The notes beneath the pieces are model-generated. The model searched no databases and was not told where the DNA came from. It saw only the letters and a list, made by a program, of their open reading frames with translations. From NCBI GenBank assembly GCA_024402635.1, contig JAKSTJ010000030.1, positions 1 to 32,454 on the forward strand: DNA of 32,454 nt, in the 5' to 3' direction. The first letter of the stretch is position 1, and the number at the start of each line of letters is the position of its first letter. The stretch comes from Treponema sp. GTDB taxonomy: Bacteria > Spirochaetota > Spirochaetia > Treponematales > Treponemataceae. The position numbers were made by a program, and so were the translations under genes. Shown here in pieces: positions 1 through 6,838 of the stretch.

Positions 1-59
1 AATCAGATAAAAGTAAAAAGTAACATAGTTTAAATTCATTTAAATAATATTGCAGATAG

Positions 60-251
60 ATTACAACTGCTATCCGACTTTTCTTGCGGCAGTCAATAAA
101 TCAGCAGAGAATCCCTTTTGATATTGTTCCTCCTAAATACAATTTTACAGAAGAAACACTTTCTGCAATTGAAGAAGCTCGCAGAATTAGTAAGGACCCA
201 ACAGTAAAATCTTATTCAAGTTCAAAGGATCTTTTTGAGGATTGCGAGTAA
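60..251 (+). pseudogene. RelB/DinJ-family antitoxin remnant
   Basis: Reading from base 60 gives about 63 codons to a TAA at 249-251. They start ITTAIRLFLRQ, continue through IPFDIVPP, and end with EEARRISKD and SYSSSKDLFEDCE. This is the order of the C-terminal two thirds of RelB/DinJ antitoxins: the ribbon-helix-helix second helix, an IPF motif, then the toxin-wrapping helix. The N-terminal strand and a start codon are missing: an in-frame TAG lies at 57-59, directly before the homologous stretch. A TAATG overlap joins it to the toxin remnant that follows, as in intact pairs. I infer a decayed antitoxin gene. A frameshifted N-terminus continuing left of the window is possible. Confidence 0.6.
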
Positions 252-401
252 TGGAATGTGTTTTAGGGAATCTGGGAATGTCATATTCAACCAGACTGGC
301 TTTTACTGTATTTAAAAGAATATGATGATAAGATAAAAAAGAATGTTCTTGTTTTGACTTTAGTTAATACAGGTACACATAGTGATATTTTCAAAAAATA
401 A
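251..401 (+). pseudogene. YafQ/RelE-type toxin remnant
   Basis: An ATG at 251 overlaps the antitoxin stop (TAATG), but its frame stays open for only about 24 codons. From base 276 the +1 frame reads ECHIQPDWLLLYLKEYDDK and ends in LVNTGTHSDIFKK before a TAA at 399-401. HIQPDWLL and GTHSDIF are the hallmark C-terminal motifs of YafQ-type mRNA interferases, and the last one carries the catalytic-site histidine region. About 45-50 N-terminal residues expected for the family (about 90 aa) are gone, and the joint is frameshifted. The toxin is therefore almost certainly inactive. Together with the preceding antitoxin relic it forms a dead type II toxin-antitoxin locus. Confidence 0.65.
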
Positions 402-466
402 AAAGGTACTTATTCCTACAAATAGAAATTGTTTTGGGTAGAAAAAATAATTATAGTAAAATTATA

Positions 467-985
467 ATGATAAAGACAAAACGCTTAATTCTTAGAAACT
501 ACACAATGGATGATTTTAATTCACTCTTTGAAATAATGTCGGATCCAGAAACAATGCAGCATTATCCAGCTCCATTTGATGAAAACCGAACCAAAGATTG
601 GATTATCTGGAATATTGAAAACTATAAAAAATATGGTTTTGGACTTTGGGCAGTGACCTTAAAAGAAACAGGGGAATTTATAGGTGATTGTGGAATTACC
701 ATTCAGAATATTGATGGTGAACTGCTTCCAGAAATTGGCTACCATATCAACAAAAAATACTGGCGTCAGGGATTTGCAAAAGAAGCTGCCAAAGCCTGCC
801 GGGACTGGGTCTTTAACAATACAGAATATAATGCAATTTATTCTTACATGAAATACAGCAATGTTGCTTCATACAGCACCGCAATTGCAATCGGCATGAA
901 AAAACTGAAGGAATATTCTGATCCTAAAAATGAAATTTCCTATGCCTATGCTATTAGCCGGGAAGAAATGGATGAGCTTAAATGA
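467..985 (+). CDS. GNAT-family N-acetyltransferase (RimJ/RimL-like)
   Basis: 172-residue cytoplasmic protein of the Acetyltransf_3 type. It opens MIKTKRLILRNYTMDDF, the usual TxRLxLR start, which is why I place the start at ATG 467. The frame extends upstream to a TTG at 434, but that gives a lysine/asparagine-rich tail unlike the family. The central block FIGDCGITIQ, EIGYHINKKYWRQGFAKEA and the later NVASYSTAIAIGM match acetyl-CoA-binding motif A (R/QxxGxA, here RQGFAKEA) and motif B. Substrate unknown; relatives acetylate ribosomal-protein N-termini or small metabolites. It shares ATGA with the next gene, so the two are probably translated together. No clear Shine-Dalgarno sequence precedes either candidate start. 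Confidence 0.85.
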   Translation: MIKTKRLILRNYTMDDFNSLFEIMSDPETMQHYPAPFDENRTKDWIIWNIENYKKYGFGLWAVTLKETGEFIGDCGITIQNIDGELLPEIGYHINKKYWRQGFAKEAAKACRDWVFNNTEYNAIYSYMKYSNVASYSTAIAIGMKKLKEYSDPKNEISYAYAISREEMDELK

Positions 986-1497
986 TTACTGTTTCCGCTT
1001 TTAAAAATACTTCTAGTGAATTAGTTGTTTCATCCATGCATTTTCCAAAAGTAATTCTACCAAATGATAAAGATATTGATTTTGAGATACTGCTACCATT
1101 CATTCAAAAATCAGATTTTGTGTTTTGTTTTGGACAGAAACCTGGGTTAAAAGATAAGATTTGTATTGAGATTATTGCGAATGATAATGGAAATATAATT
1201 CAAACAGATTTTGATATAGATACTTTTGAGAAAATATTGCTTGCAACTGGAGTGCAATCAAAGAGAAGTTTTAATCCTGGAAATTCATTCTGTAATACTG
1301 TTTATTATAAATCCTTGAAATATATTGAATCCAACAAAATAAATTGCAGACTTGTTTTTATTCATGTTCCATATGAAAATAAAATTACTTATATAAATGA
1401 GTTTGCATTGAAACTTGAAAATGCAATATCGACTTATCCAAACAAATACAAATTGATGGGAGTACTTAAAGTAAAAAAAGGCACAATGTACGAATAA
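982..1497 (+). CDS. pyroglutamyl-peptidase I-like (C15) cysteine peptidase, short form
   Basis: 171 residues, starting within the stop of the acetyltransferase gene (ATGA). The three catalytic blocks of C15 pyrrolidone-carboxylate peptidases are present in order: CFGQKPG plus IEIIAND with Glu63, PGNSFCNTVYY with Cys104, and VFIHVPYE with His128. The Cys-to-His spacing of 24 residues equals that of the classical enzymes, but the Glu-to-Cys segment is about 20 residues shorter. The whole protein is about 40 residues below the usual 200-215. The N-terminus is also trimmed: the usual FEPFGG start is replaced by VSAFKNTSSE. Expected role: removal of N-terminal pyroglutamate from peptides in the cytoplasm. 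Whether this reduced form keeps that specificity is unknown. Confidence 0.7.
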   Translation: MITVSAFKNTSSELVVSSMHFPKVILPNDKDIDFEILLPFIQKSDFVFCFGQKPGLKDKICIEIIANDNGNIIQTDFDIDTFEKILLATGVQSKRSFNPGNSFCNTVYYKSLKYIESNKINCRLVFIHVPYENKITYINEFALKLENAISTYPNKYKLMGVLKVKKGTMYE

Positions 1498-1590
1498 AAA
1501 TTGAGTTTCGTAATTTTTATTCGTAAAGAATGTGAATTTTATAATTTTCAGAATGCTGCTGCTATCGCAGAGTTTTATAAGGAATATTAA

Positions 1591-2829
1591 ATGAATAAAT
1601 TACGAATTTTTCTTTTATTAATTACTTTTACATTGATTAATTTTGTTTTATTCGGTTGTAGAACTATTCCAGGTTCTCAACAAACAAATATGTACAATGT
1701 CCCTGAACTGGAATCCTATGCAAATTTTGTGAATAAACTTGCTGTAGAAAATGGGATGAGTGCATTTTTGTGGGACTGTTCAACCTATATGGATAGAAAT
1801 GCTTTAAAAAATCAGTATCCAACATGTACAAAAAAAATGATTGAAGCATATAATTGGAACGGCACAAAGGGAAATGGAAAAAATAACTGTATTTTTGAAG
1901 AAGAAGATGCATTTACCGCAGTAAAAAACTTTGCGGCGGGATGGAACCTTGGAAATACCTTAGATTCAACAAGTTTTAATATTGAAGATGCAGAAAAAAA
2001 TGAATTGGGCTGGATTCAAAAATGGCCAAAGCGGGATAAAGATGGAAATGCCATGCCAATTAGTTGGGAAACAGCCTGGGGTGAACCTGCAACAACTCAG
2101 GAAATTGCGGAGTTTGTTCTGAATGAAGGTTTTAATGCTATTCGAATTCCAATTACATGGGCAGAACATTTTGATGAAAAGGATAATATTGACAGCCTTT
2201 GGATGGATAGGGTAGTTGAAACTGTAAATTATTTTTACACTCATGGAGTTTACTGTATTATAAATGTTCATCATGATGGTGGTGCTGACGGCTGGATTGA
2301 AGCGACAGAAACTTCTTATGAAAAATATAGTGAACGTTTTAAAAAACTTTGGCAGCAAATTTCGCAAACTTTTAAAGATTACGACGAACGTTTACTTTTT
2401 GAAAGCATGAATGAAGTTCTTGATGGAAGTAACAACTGGTCTGCCAATGAAAATGGCTGTAAATGGATTAATAAATGGAATCAGCTTTTTGTCGATACTG
2501 TAAGGTCAACTGGTGGAAATAATTCTAACCGAAATTTAGTAGTCATGACATACGCAGGAGATGGAAGTGAAACAGCATTAAAATATTTTGAGCTTCCACA
2601 GGATTCTGTTTTTAACCATTTGATAGTTGAAATTCATAATTATAATCCACATGGTTTCACATGGGCAAATGCTACATGGACAAAAATGACAGCTTTATGG
2701 TCTGAAAATTGCGAATCTGTCTTGAAAAATGATTTTGCAATCTACAAAAAATATTCTGACAAATGGAAGGTTCCTTTTATTGTTGGTGAATATTGTGCAA
2801 CTCCAAAAAAATATGTTGAGTATGATTGA
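1591..2829 (+). CDS. GH5-family endoglucanase-like lipoprotein with permuted barrel order
   Basis: 412 residues. The n-region and hydrophobic core end in LFGC, so Cys23 should be lipidated and the enzyme surface-anchored. Shine-Dalgarno AAGGA sits 8 bases before the ATG. GH5 landmarks: GWNLGNTLDS (118-126, strand beta1), GFNAIRIPITW (180-190), INVHHDGG (224-231), FESMNEV with acid/base Glu275, VEIHNYNPHG with His349, and VPFIVGEYCA with nucleophile Glu400. The protein stops only 12 residues after the nucleophile, so strand beta8 and the last helix are absent there. Residues about 38-87 instead look like exactly that missing end (ESYANFVNKLAVENG, then FLWDCSTYMDRN, the WD motif of beta8). The barrel thus reads beta8-beta1...beta7. 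Either this is a natural circular permutant, or it is a deletion scar of a tandem GH5 protein. Likely substrates are beta-1,4-glucan or xyloglucan. Confidence 0.8.
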   Translation: MNKLRIFLLLITFTLINFVLFGCRTIPGSQQTNMYNVPELESYANFVNKLAVENGMSAFLWDCSTYMDRNALKNQYPTCTKKMIEAYNWNGTKGNGKNNCIFEEEDAFTAVKNFAAGWNLGNTLDSTSFNIEDAEKNELGWIQKWPKRDKDGNAMPISWETAWGEPATTQEIAEFVLNEGFNAIRIPITWAEHFDEKDNIDSLWMDRVVETVNYFYTHGVYCIINVHHDGGADGWIEATETSYEKYSERFKKLWQQISQTFKDYDERLLFESMNEVLDGSNNWSANENGCKWINKWNQLFVDTVRSTGGNNSNRNLVVMTYAGDGSETALKYFELPQDSVFNHLIVEIHNYNPHGFTWANATWTKMTALWSENCESVLKNDFAIYKKYSDKWKVPFIVGEYCATPKKYVEYD

Positions 2830-2927
2830 TATATTAAAGAGTTGATTATTCAAACAAACAGAAATTTAGCGGAATAATTTATTCTGAAATCTAAAAGAGA
2901 ACTATATTTATAAAGTGGGAGGAATTT

Positions 2928-3395
2928 GTGCAATTAATAATATTACTATTTGTGATAATATACCCCTTGTATATTATTGTCAGAAGTATTAAACACAGAG
3001 CTTCTTCCGAGGCTATAAATATTAATTCCAATAGCAAAATTGAAATTGGAATGAATTTTGAAGATGTAAATAACATAATTGATAGAAAAAACATTTTTGA
3101 AGAATCTGAAATGGGAAACGGATATAAATGGATTAGGGCCTGGATAAGTCCTTTTGATATCAGAATTCGAGCAGCATTTTGTTTTAATTCTGATAAGCTG
3201 GAAAGCATTGAAATATATCCCTATTCAACAGAAATCTCAAAACCAAAAACCTGGGAGGATGCTTGTGAGGAAAATATGGAAAATGAATATAAATTCTGTA
3301 AAAAATGGTATTCCAAACATAAGAAATATTTTCCACATTCTGCTGAAGTTTTTAAAGACTACAAAAATTGGTCCGCAGGAATCATAATTCGATGA
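2928..3395 (+). CDS. hypothetical membrane-anchored protein
   Basis: 155 residues starting at GTG, chosen because GGGAGGAA lies 6 bases upstream and no ATG fits the conserved-looking N-terminus. Residues 2-18 form one hydrophobic segment (LIILLFVIIYPLYIIV) followed by positive charges, which suggests an N-terminal anchor. The rest is a soluble domain. The stretch IEIGMNFEDVNNII followed by aromatic strands (YKWIRAWIS, LESIEIYP) resembles the G-M-x-x-x-x-V helix-sheet pattern of SmpA/BamE-like small domains, but the match is too weak for naming. The tail is Lys/Tyr/Trp-rich. It is the only short gene between the GH5 gene and the relic region. I do not recognise the family. Confidence 0.6.
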   Translation: MQLIILLFVIIYPLYIIVRSIKHRASSEAININSNSKIEIGMNFEDVNNIIDRKNIFEESEMGNGYKWIRAWISPFDIRIRAAFCFNSDKLESIEIYPYSTEISKPKTWEDACEENMENEYKFCKKWYSKHKKYFPHSAEVFKDYKNWSAGIIIR

Positions 3396-3414
3396 TAATG
3401 TAAGCAATACAAAT

Positions 3415-3567
3415 TTACCGATAAATCAGAGGATAATCTTTATAGCTGGTGAAATATTCTTTATCGTTTGTAGGAATCCAGATTCCGAAAGGTGAGATAT
3501 TCGTAACTTCTGTTTTAGTTGCAACCAATACCAATTGATCAAAATTAAATCCTTTATCTTCTCTTTA
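3415..3567 (-). pseudogene. DUF2442-like protein fragment
   Basis: On the minus strand a frame ending at 3415 reads FDQLVLVATKTEVTN, then ISPFGIWIPTNDKEYFTSYKDYP. The pattern 'I-S-x-F/H-G-I-W-x..D-K-E-Y-F-x-x-Y-x-D-x-P' is the start of DUF2442-type small proteins, which often sit beside DUF4160 genes in toxin-antitoxin-like pairs. No ATG opens this frame; a TAA closes it upstream, and a TTG near 3533 is the only candidate start. The segment is cut after YPLIYR, where the family normally continues with WF and a second domain. I interpret it as a degraded fragment. The 3396-3675 interval otherwise contains only the inverted repeat and promoter described separately. Confidence 0.45.
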
Positions 3568-3591
3568 TTAGGGTTTTGAATTATTATTAGG

Positions 3592-3642
3592 AAGTTAAAG
3601 GGTGAAAAACGCGAATAAATGCAAAAGTTACCCCTTTAACTT
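3592..3642. repeat. inverted repeat, possible operator
   Basis: AAGTTAAAGGGT (3592-3603) is mirrored by ACCCCTTTAACTT (3630-3642): twelve paired bases with one bulged base, separated by 26 bases. The right arm overlaps the first two bases of the TTGAAA -35 box of the ATPase promoter. The loop is too long, and there is no T-tract, for an intrinsic terminator. A protein-binding operator is the more natural reading. The arms run GTT...AAC, opposite to integron attC sites. Confidence 0.5.
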
Positions 3643-3669
3643 GAAAATAGCGTTATTCTTACATATAAT
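3641..3669 (+). promoter_or_regulatory. sigma-70-type promoter of the DUF4143 ATPase gene
   Basis: TTGAAA (3641-3646), a 17-base spacer, and TATAAT (3664-3669). The predicted transcription start is near 3676, on the first possible ATG of the gene and 15 bases before the preferred start at 3691. Confidence 0.65.
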
Positions 3670-3690
3670 ATCACTATGGAAGGCATGCAT

Positions 3691-4917
3691 ATGAAATATT
3701 TCAAAAGAGAATCTTATCTGCAGAAAATCCGTGGTTTTTACAATGATACAGAAATTATAAAAGTAATCACAGGAGTTCGCCGCTGTGGTAAATCCAGTCT
3801 TATGCAAACAATCGCTCAAGAAATTAAGGAAAAAGGTGTTTCAGACAAAAACATAATTTACTTTGATTTGGACAAACGGGGATACAGAAGTATTAAGACA
3901 CCAGACCAACTGGAAAAAATCATAGAAGATTCTTTAACTGCAAAAGGACTGAAATATCTTTTTATTGATGAAGTTCAGAATGTTATTGGTTTTGAGGAAG
4001 TTCTTAACGGCTTTCGTGATGACGGGGGAGTTTCCATCTTCATTACAGGTTCCAATTCATATCTTTTAAGCGGAGAGCTTATAACAAAACTTACAGGGCG
4101 TTACATTGAGTTTGAAATGTTTCCTTTGAACTTTCAGGAATATCTTGAGATGAAATCTTTCCTTAAAAAAACAATTGATTCCAATTTAGTTCAGGAATTT
4201 GACAATTACCTTATGGAAGGAGGATTTCCAAAGGCTGTTCAAAATGATTCTTTGCAGGACAAAAAAACTTACATCTCCAGTGTAATTTCAGAAATTTTTG
4301 AAAAGGATATAAAACGCAGAGTAAAAATCAGAAATGTTTCTGCCTTCCAGAAAGTCCAGCAGTATTTGATAAATAATTTTGGAGCAACCACAAGTCTTCA
4401 GAACATGCTGGATGAACTTGAAAAGGCTGGAACAAAAATCAAGCGGGAAACCCTAAATACATATATGAAAATCCTGTGTGATGCAAAAATTTTGTATGAA
4501 TGCAATCGATTTGATTTAAAATCAAAAAAATCCATTGCAGGTGAAAAAAAATATTATCTTTCTGACTTAGGGTTCTATTACGCGACAAACACCGACAACA
4601 GAATTAATTACGGACCTGTAATGGAAAATGTTGCTTTTGTTTATGCCCGTTCAAATGATTATTCAGTTAGCATAGGTCGCATTGGAAAACTGGAATGTGA
4701 TTTTATTCTTCGCAAGGACTTAGACTACAGTTACCTTCAGATTTGTATGACAATTATGTCCAGTAAAGAAACTGAAGAACGGGAATACAAACCTTTGGAA
4801 ACAATAAAAGATAACTATCCAAAATATGTTCTGACCCGAAGTGACCCAATCCAGCATAGAAATGGAATCATTCATAAAAATATGCCGGATTTAATGAAGA
4901 ATGGTGAGTCTTTTTAG
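3691..4917 (+). CDS. AAA-family ATPase with DUF4143 domain
   Basis: 408 residues from ATG 3691, preferred over the ATG at 3676 because GGAAGG lies 7 bases upstream and the protein then begins YFKRESYLQKI as in the family. Walker A is GVRRCGKSS (residues 28-36). Walker B is YLFIDEVQ, followed by the sensor region SIFITGSNS and LTGRYIEFEMFPLNFQEY. The C-terminal DUF4143 part has a helical linker and the PD-(D/E)XK-like core IGKLECDFIL. It ends with EREYKPLETIKDNYPKYVLT, the usual tail, so the gene is full length. Members of this widespread, often horizontally moved family bind ATP but their role is unknown. It stands alone, with its own promoter, among gene relics. Confidence 0.85.
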   Translation: MKYFKRESYLQKIRGFYNDTEIIKVITGVRRCGKSSLMQTIAQEIKEKGVSDKNIIYFDLDKRGYRSIKTPDQLEKIIEDSLTAKGLKYLFIDEVQNVIGFEEVLNGFRDDGGVSIFITGSNSYLLSGELITKLTGRYIEFEMFPLNFQEYLEMKSFLKKTIDSNLVQEFDNYLMEGGFPKAVQNDSLQDKKTYISSVISEIFEKDIKRRVKIRNVSAFQKVQQYLINNFGATTSLQNMLDELEKAGTKIKRETLNTYMKILCDAKILYECNRFDLKSKKSIAGEKKYYLSDLGFYYATNTDNRINYGPVMENVAFVYARSNDYSVSIGRIGKLECDFILRKDLDYSYLQICMTIMSSKETEEREYKPLETIKDNYPKYVLTRSDPIQHRNGIIHKNMPDLMKNGESF

Positions 4918-5062
4918 GACAATTTTTGTTTTTTGCTATTATTAAAATCGTATCAAAACAAATAATAATTGATTTAAATAAATTCAATATGTATATAAAA
5001 CCACAGGCTTGTATGAAAAATAGTTAGTGAAAGAGTATTAAAAATGTTATTATTGGGTAATA

Positions 5063-6355
5063 ATGAAAAGTGAAGATTTTAAGAGAATATATATTGATTC
5101 AAAAAAACGAGAATATTCTCCAACTGTACTTGAAAATGTAAAAAAATGTATGATTCCATTTGAATCAATAAATCAATTCATACCCCAAGGAAAAATCCGT
5201 AGAAAAATCAGTATTGATCAGGCAGTTTCTGATGTGAATGTTTTTTTTGATTGTATGAGACTCTTGTATAGTGGATATGATTATTTTTTTACAGATGAAT
5301 TAAGCAGCCAGATTCAGAACAACCTTATAAATAAACTCAAACAAAAACTTATAAAACATATAACAAATGAAAAACTATGTCGTTATTTGTTTCAGGCTCT
5401 TCGCCCTTTTATACATGAAAGTCATATGGATTTTATTTCTGGACATTTGTATTTTAGTTTTGCAAAACCATATATCGCTTATGTTTCTAATGTAGTTGTA
5501 ATAAAAAAGGACAAATGTTATCAGGTAGTAAAGGGTGATAAAATTTTTAAAATCAATCAGATTTTCAAGGAAGATGAAATCAAAGATTATCTTTTGCCAA
5601 CTCTATGTCCTGATGAAATGAAAAATAAGGATGATGAATTTTTCCTTCTTGGAATGTATGCTAACAAAAAAATACGTACTTTTTGCATAAAAAACAAGAA
5701 AATCAAAGTTCATAGAATAAAATGTGATTTTGCAGAAAAAGATAATAAGCAGAATCTTGTTGAACATGATAATTATGTAGTTGTAAATCATCCTTCGTAC
5801 CTGCTGGAAGTAAATCAGGAAAAACTGGATGAATTTTCGAATGAAGGTAGAATCTGTTCTAAAAAGCAAATTACAATTCTAAATGTGGCAGGAAATTATG
5901 GTGGTAATGATTATTTCCCGAGAAATTTCTTTACAGCTTTTGCCGGAAGCGATTATCAAAATCTTAAAGTTGCAAAAATAGATATCCAGGAAGGTGATAA
6001 TTCTGTTAAGCAATATGAAATAATTGATTTAGGGAAGGATAAGTCCAAAGGCGAATATAACGGACAGCTTTTTGTGGTAATGAATAAATCAACAGCTTCC
6101 AGTGGAGAAGCTCCTGTGGCAATAGCAAAAAATATCACTGGAGCTATTATTGTAGGTAGTGCCAGTTCTGGTTGTGGCACTTTTGGGGATTGTCTTTCCT
6201 ATCAGCTTCCAAATTCTAAAATATATTTCCGTCTTGGTTACAAATTATTTTATTATGATAATTTTGAGGAAGGAAAAGGTTGGATTCCCGATTTCTGGAT
6301 TGATGATAAGAATCCTGTTAACGTATTGGAAAAATATATTTCTATAATTTCATAA
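5063..6355 (+). CDS. S41-family peptidase-like protein, no signal peptide
   Basis: 430 residues. The C-terminal third is a tail-specific-protease (TSPc) fold: LNVAGNYGGND, then VVMNKSTASSGEAPVAIAKNI carrying the serine of the SSGE motif (Ser346/347), then IIVGSASSGCGTFGD, PNSKIYFRLG and GWIPDFWID. The SSGE signature and the absence of the lysine of CtpA enzymes (FGKG is here FGDC) place it nearer S41B/tricorn-like members than C-terminal processing peptidases. The N-terminal 130 residues are helical (VNVFFDCMRLLYSGYDYFF) and the middle is unrecognised. There is no PDZ domain, signal peptide or membrane helix, so it is probably cytoplasmic. The only ribosome-binding hint is GGGT. Substrate unknown. 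Confidence 0.7.
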   Translation: MKSEDFKRIYIDSKKREYSPTVLENVKKCMIPFESINQFIPQGKIRRKISIDQAVSDVNVFFDCMRLLYSGYDYFFTDELSSQIQNNLINKLKQKLIKHITNEKLCRYLFQALRPFIHESHMDFISGHLYFSFAKPYIAYVSNVVVIKKDKCYQVVKGDKIFKINQIFKEDEIKDYLLPTLCPDEMKNKDDEFFLLGMYANKKIRTFCIKNKKIKVHRIKCDFAEKDNKQNLVEHDNYVVVNHPSYLLEVNQEKLDEFSNEGRICSKKQITILNVAGNYGGNDYFPRNFFTAFAGSDYQNLKVAKIDIQEGDNSVKQYEIIDLGKDKSKGEYNGQLFVVMNKSTASSGEAPVAIAKNITGAIIVGSASSGCGTFGDCLSYQLPNSKIYFRLGYKLFYYDNFEEGKGWIPDFWIDDKNPVNVLEKYISIIS

Positions 6356-6363
6356 CCCGAAGA

Positions 6364-6486
6364 TGTTCAAGGCTTGCTGAGTGTGGGGGATGTGAAAAAT
6401 GTAAGGGGCATCCCTTTGGCGGCAGCTGTGTTGCAGAAAGAAATAAAAACTTTGCAGAGTTGAAAAAGAGCCTCGTTTCTGAATGA
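6364..6486 (+). pseudogene. fragment of a Cys-rich protein
   Basis: One frame reads CSRLAECGGCEKCKGHP, continues FGGSCVAERNKNFAELKK and stops at TGA 6484-6486, with no start codon. Five cysteines in about 23 residues suggest a small metal-binding C-terminal domain, something like the end of a DUF3795-type protein, though I cannot assign it. It lies directly after the S41 gene, in a different frame. With the next item it shows that 6356-6640 is built from gene debris. Confidence 0.35.
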
Positions 6487-6637
6487 TAAAGATGTTTACC
6501 TTGGAAATCAGATTGAAAAGAAAACTTCAGACCGCTGCTATGGTGTTGTAGCCAATGAAGATTTTATTCTTGTAAGTGAATATGGCTGTAATGGTGTTGA
6601 ACCAAAAATAGTTTTGTACAAAGAAAATAAGAAGTAA
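6464..6637 (+). pseudogene. C-terminal fragment of an unknown protein
   Basis: A frame open from 6464 to TAA 6635-6637 reads DKDVYLGNQIEKKTSDR, then CYGVVANEDFILVSEYG and EPKIVLYKENKK. The composition is protein-like, with alternating beta-type residues. There is no ATG, and a TGA precedes the homologous-looking part, so it is a 5'-truncated relic or a non-ATG gene. From 6640 to 6838 I see only AT-rich DNA with a TATAAT at 6787-6792 that may serve the sigma-factor gene. Confidence 0.3.
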
Positions 6638-6838
6638 TATGGAAATTAAAAAAACTTTCTTTAGCTGACAAAGAATTCGTAAAAGATTTTTTATAAATAT
6701 TCAAATCAACAGGAATTCAGCGGGGAAAGATTTAAATTTTTAGACTTCTTATTTTTTTTACTAACCTTTTTTTTGACTGGTTACTATATAATTAAACAAA
6801 AGGATTGGTCGACTTAATCTTTCAGACGTGATTGCAAA

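Noticed and set aside
1501..1578. Open frame continuing past the peptidase stop, ending AAAIAEFYKEY
   Set aside because: It is only about 25 codons, starts at TTG and has no recognisable motif; chance or unassignable debris.
3592..3642. Possible integron attC site between small accessory genes
   Set aside because: The arms run GTT...AAC, the reverse of attC (RYYYAAC...GTTRRRY), and no integrase or other such sites are visible.
6661..6810. Open frame reading into FLDFLFFLLTFFLTG before the sigma-factor gene
   Set aside because: The apparent membrane segment arises from a long T-run, and no start codon or ribosome-binding site exists.
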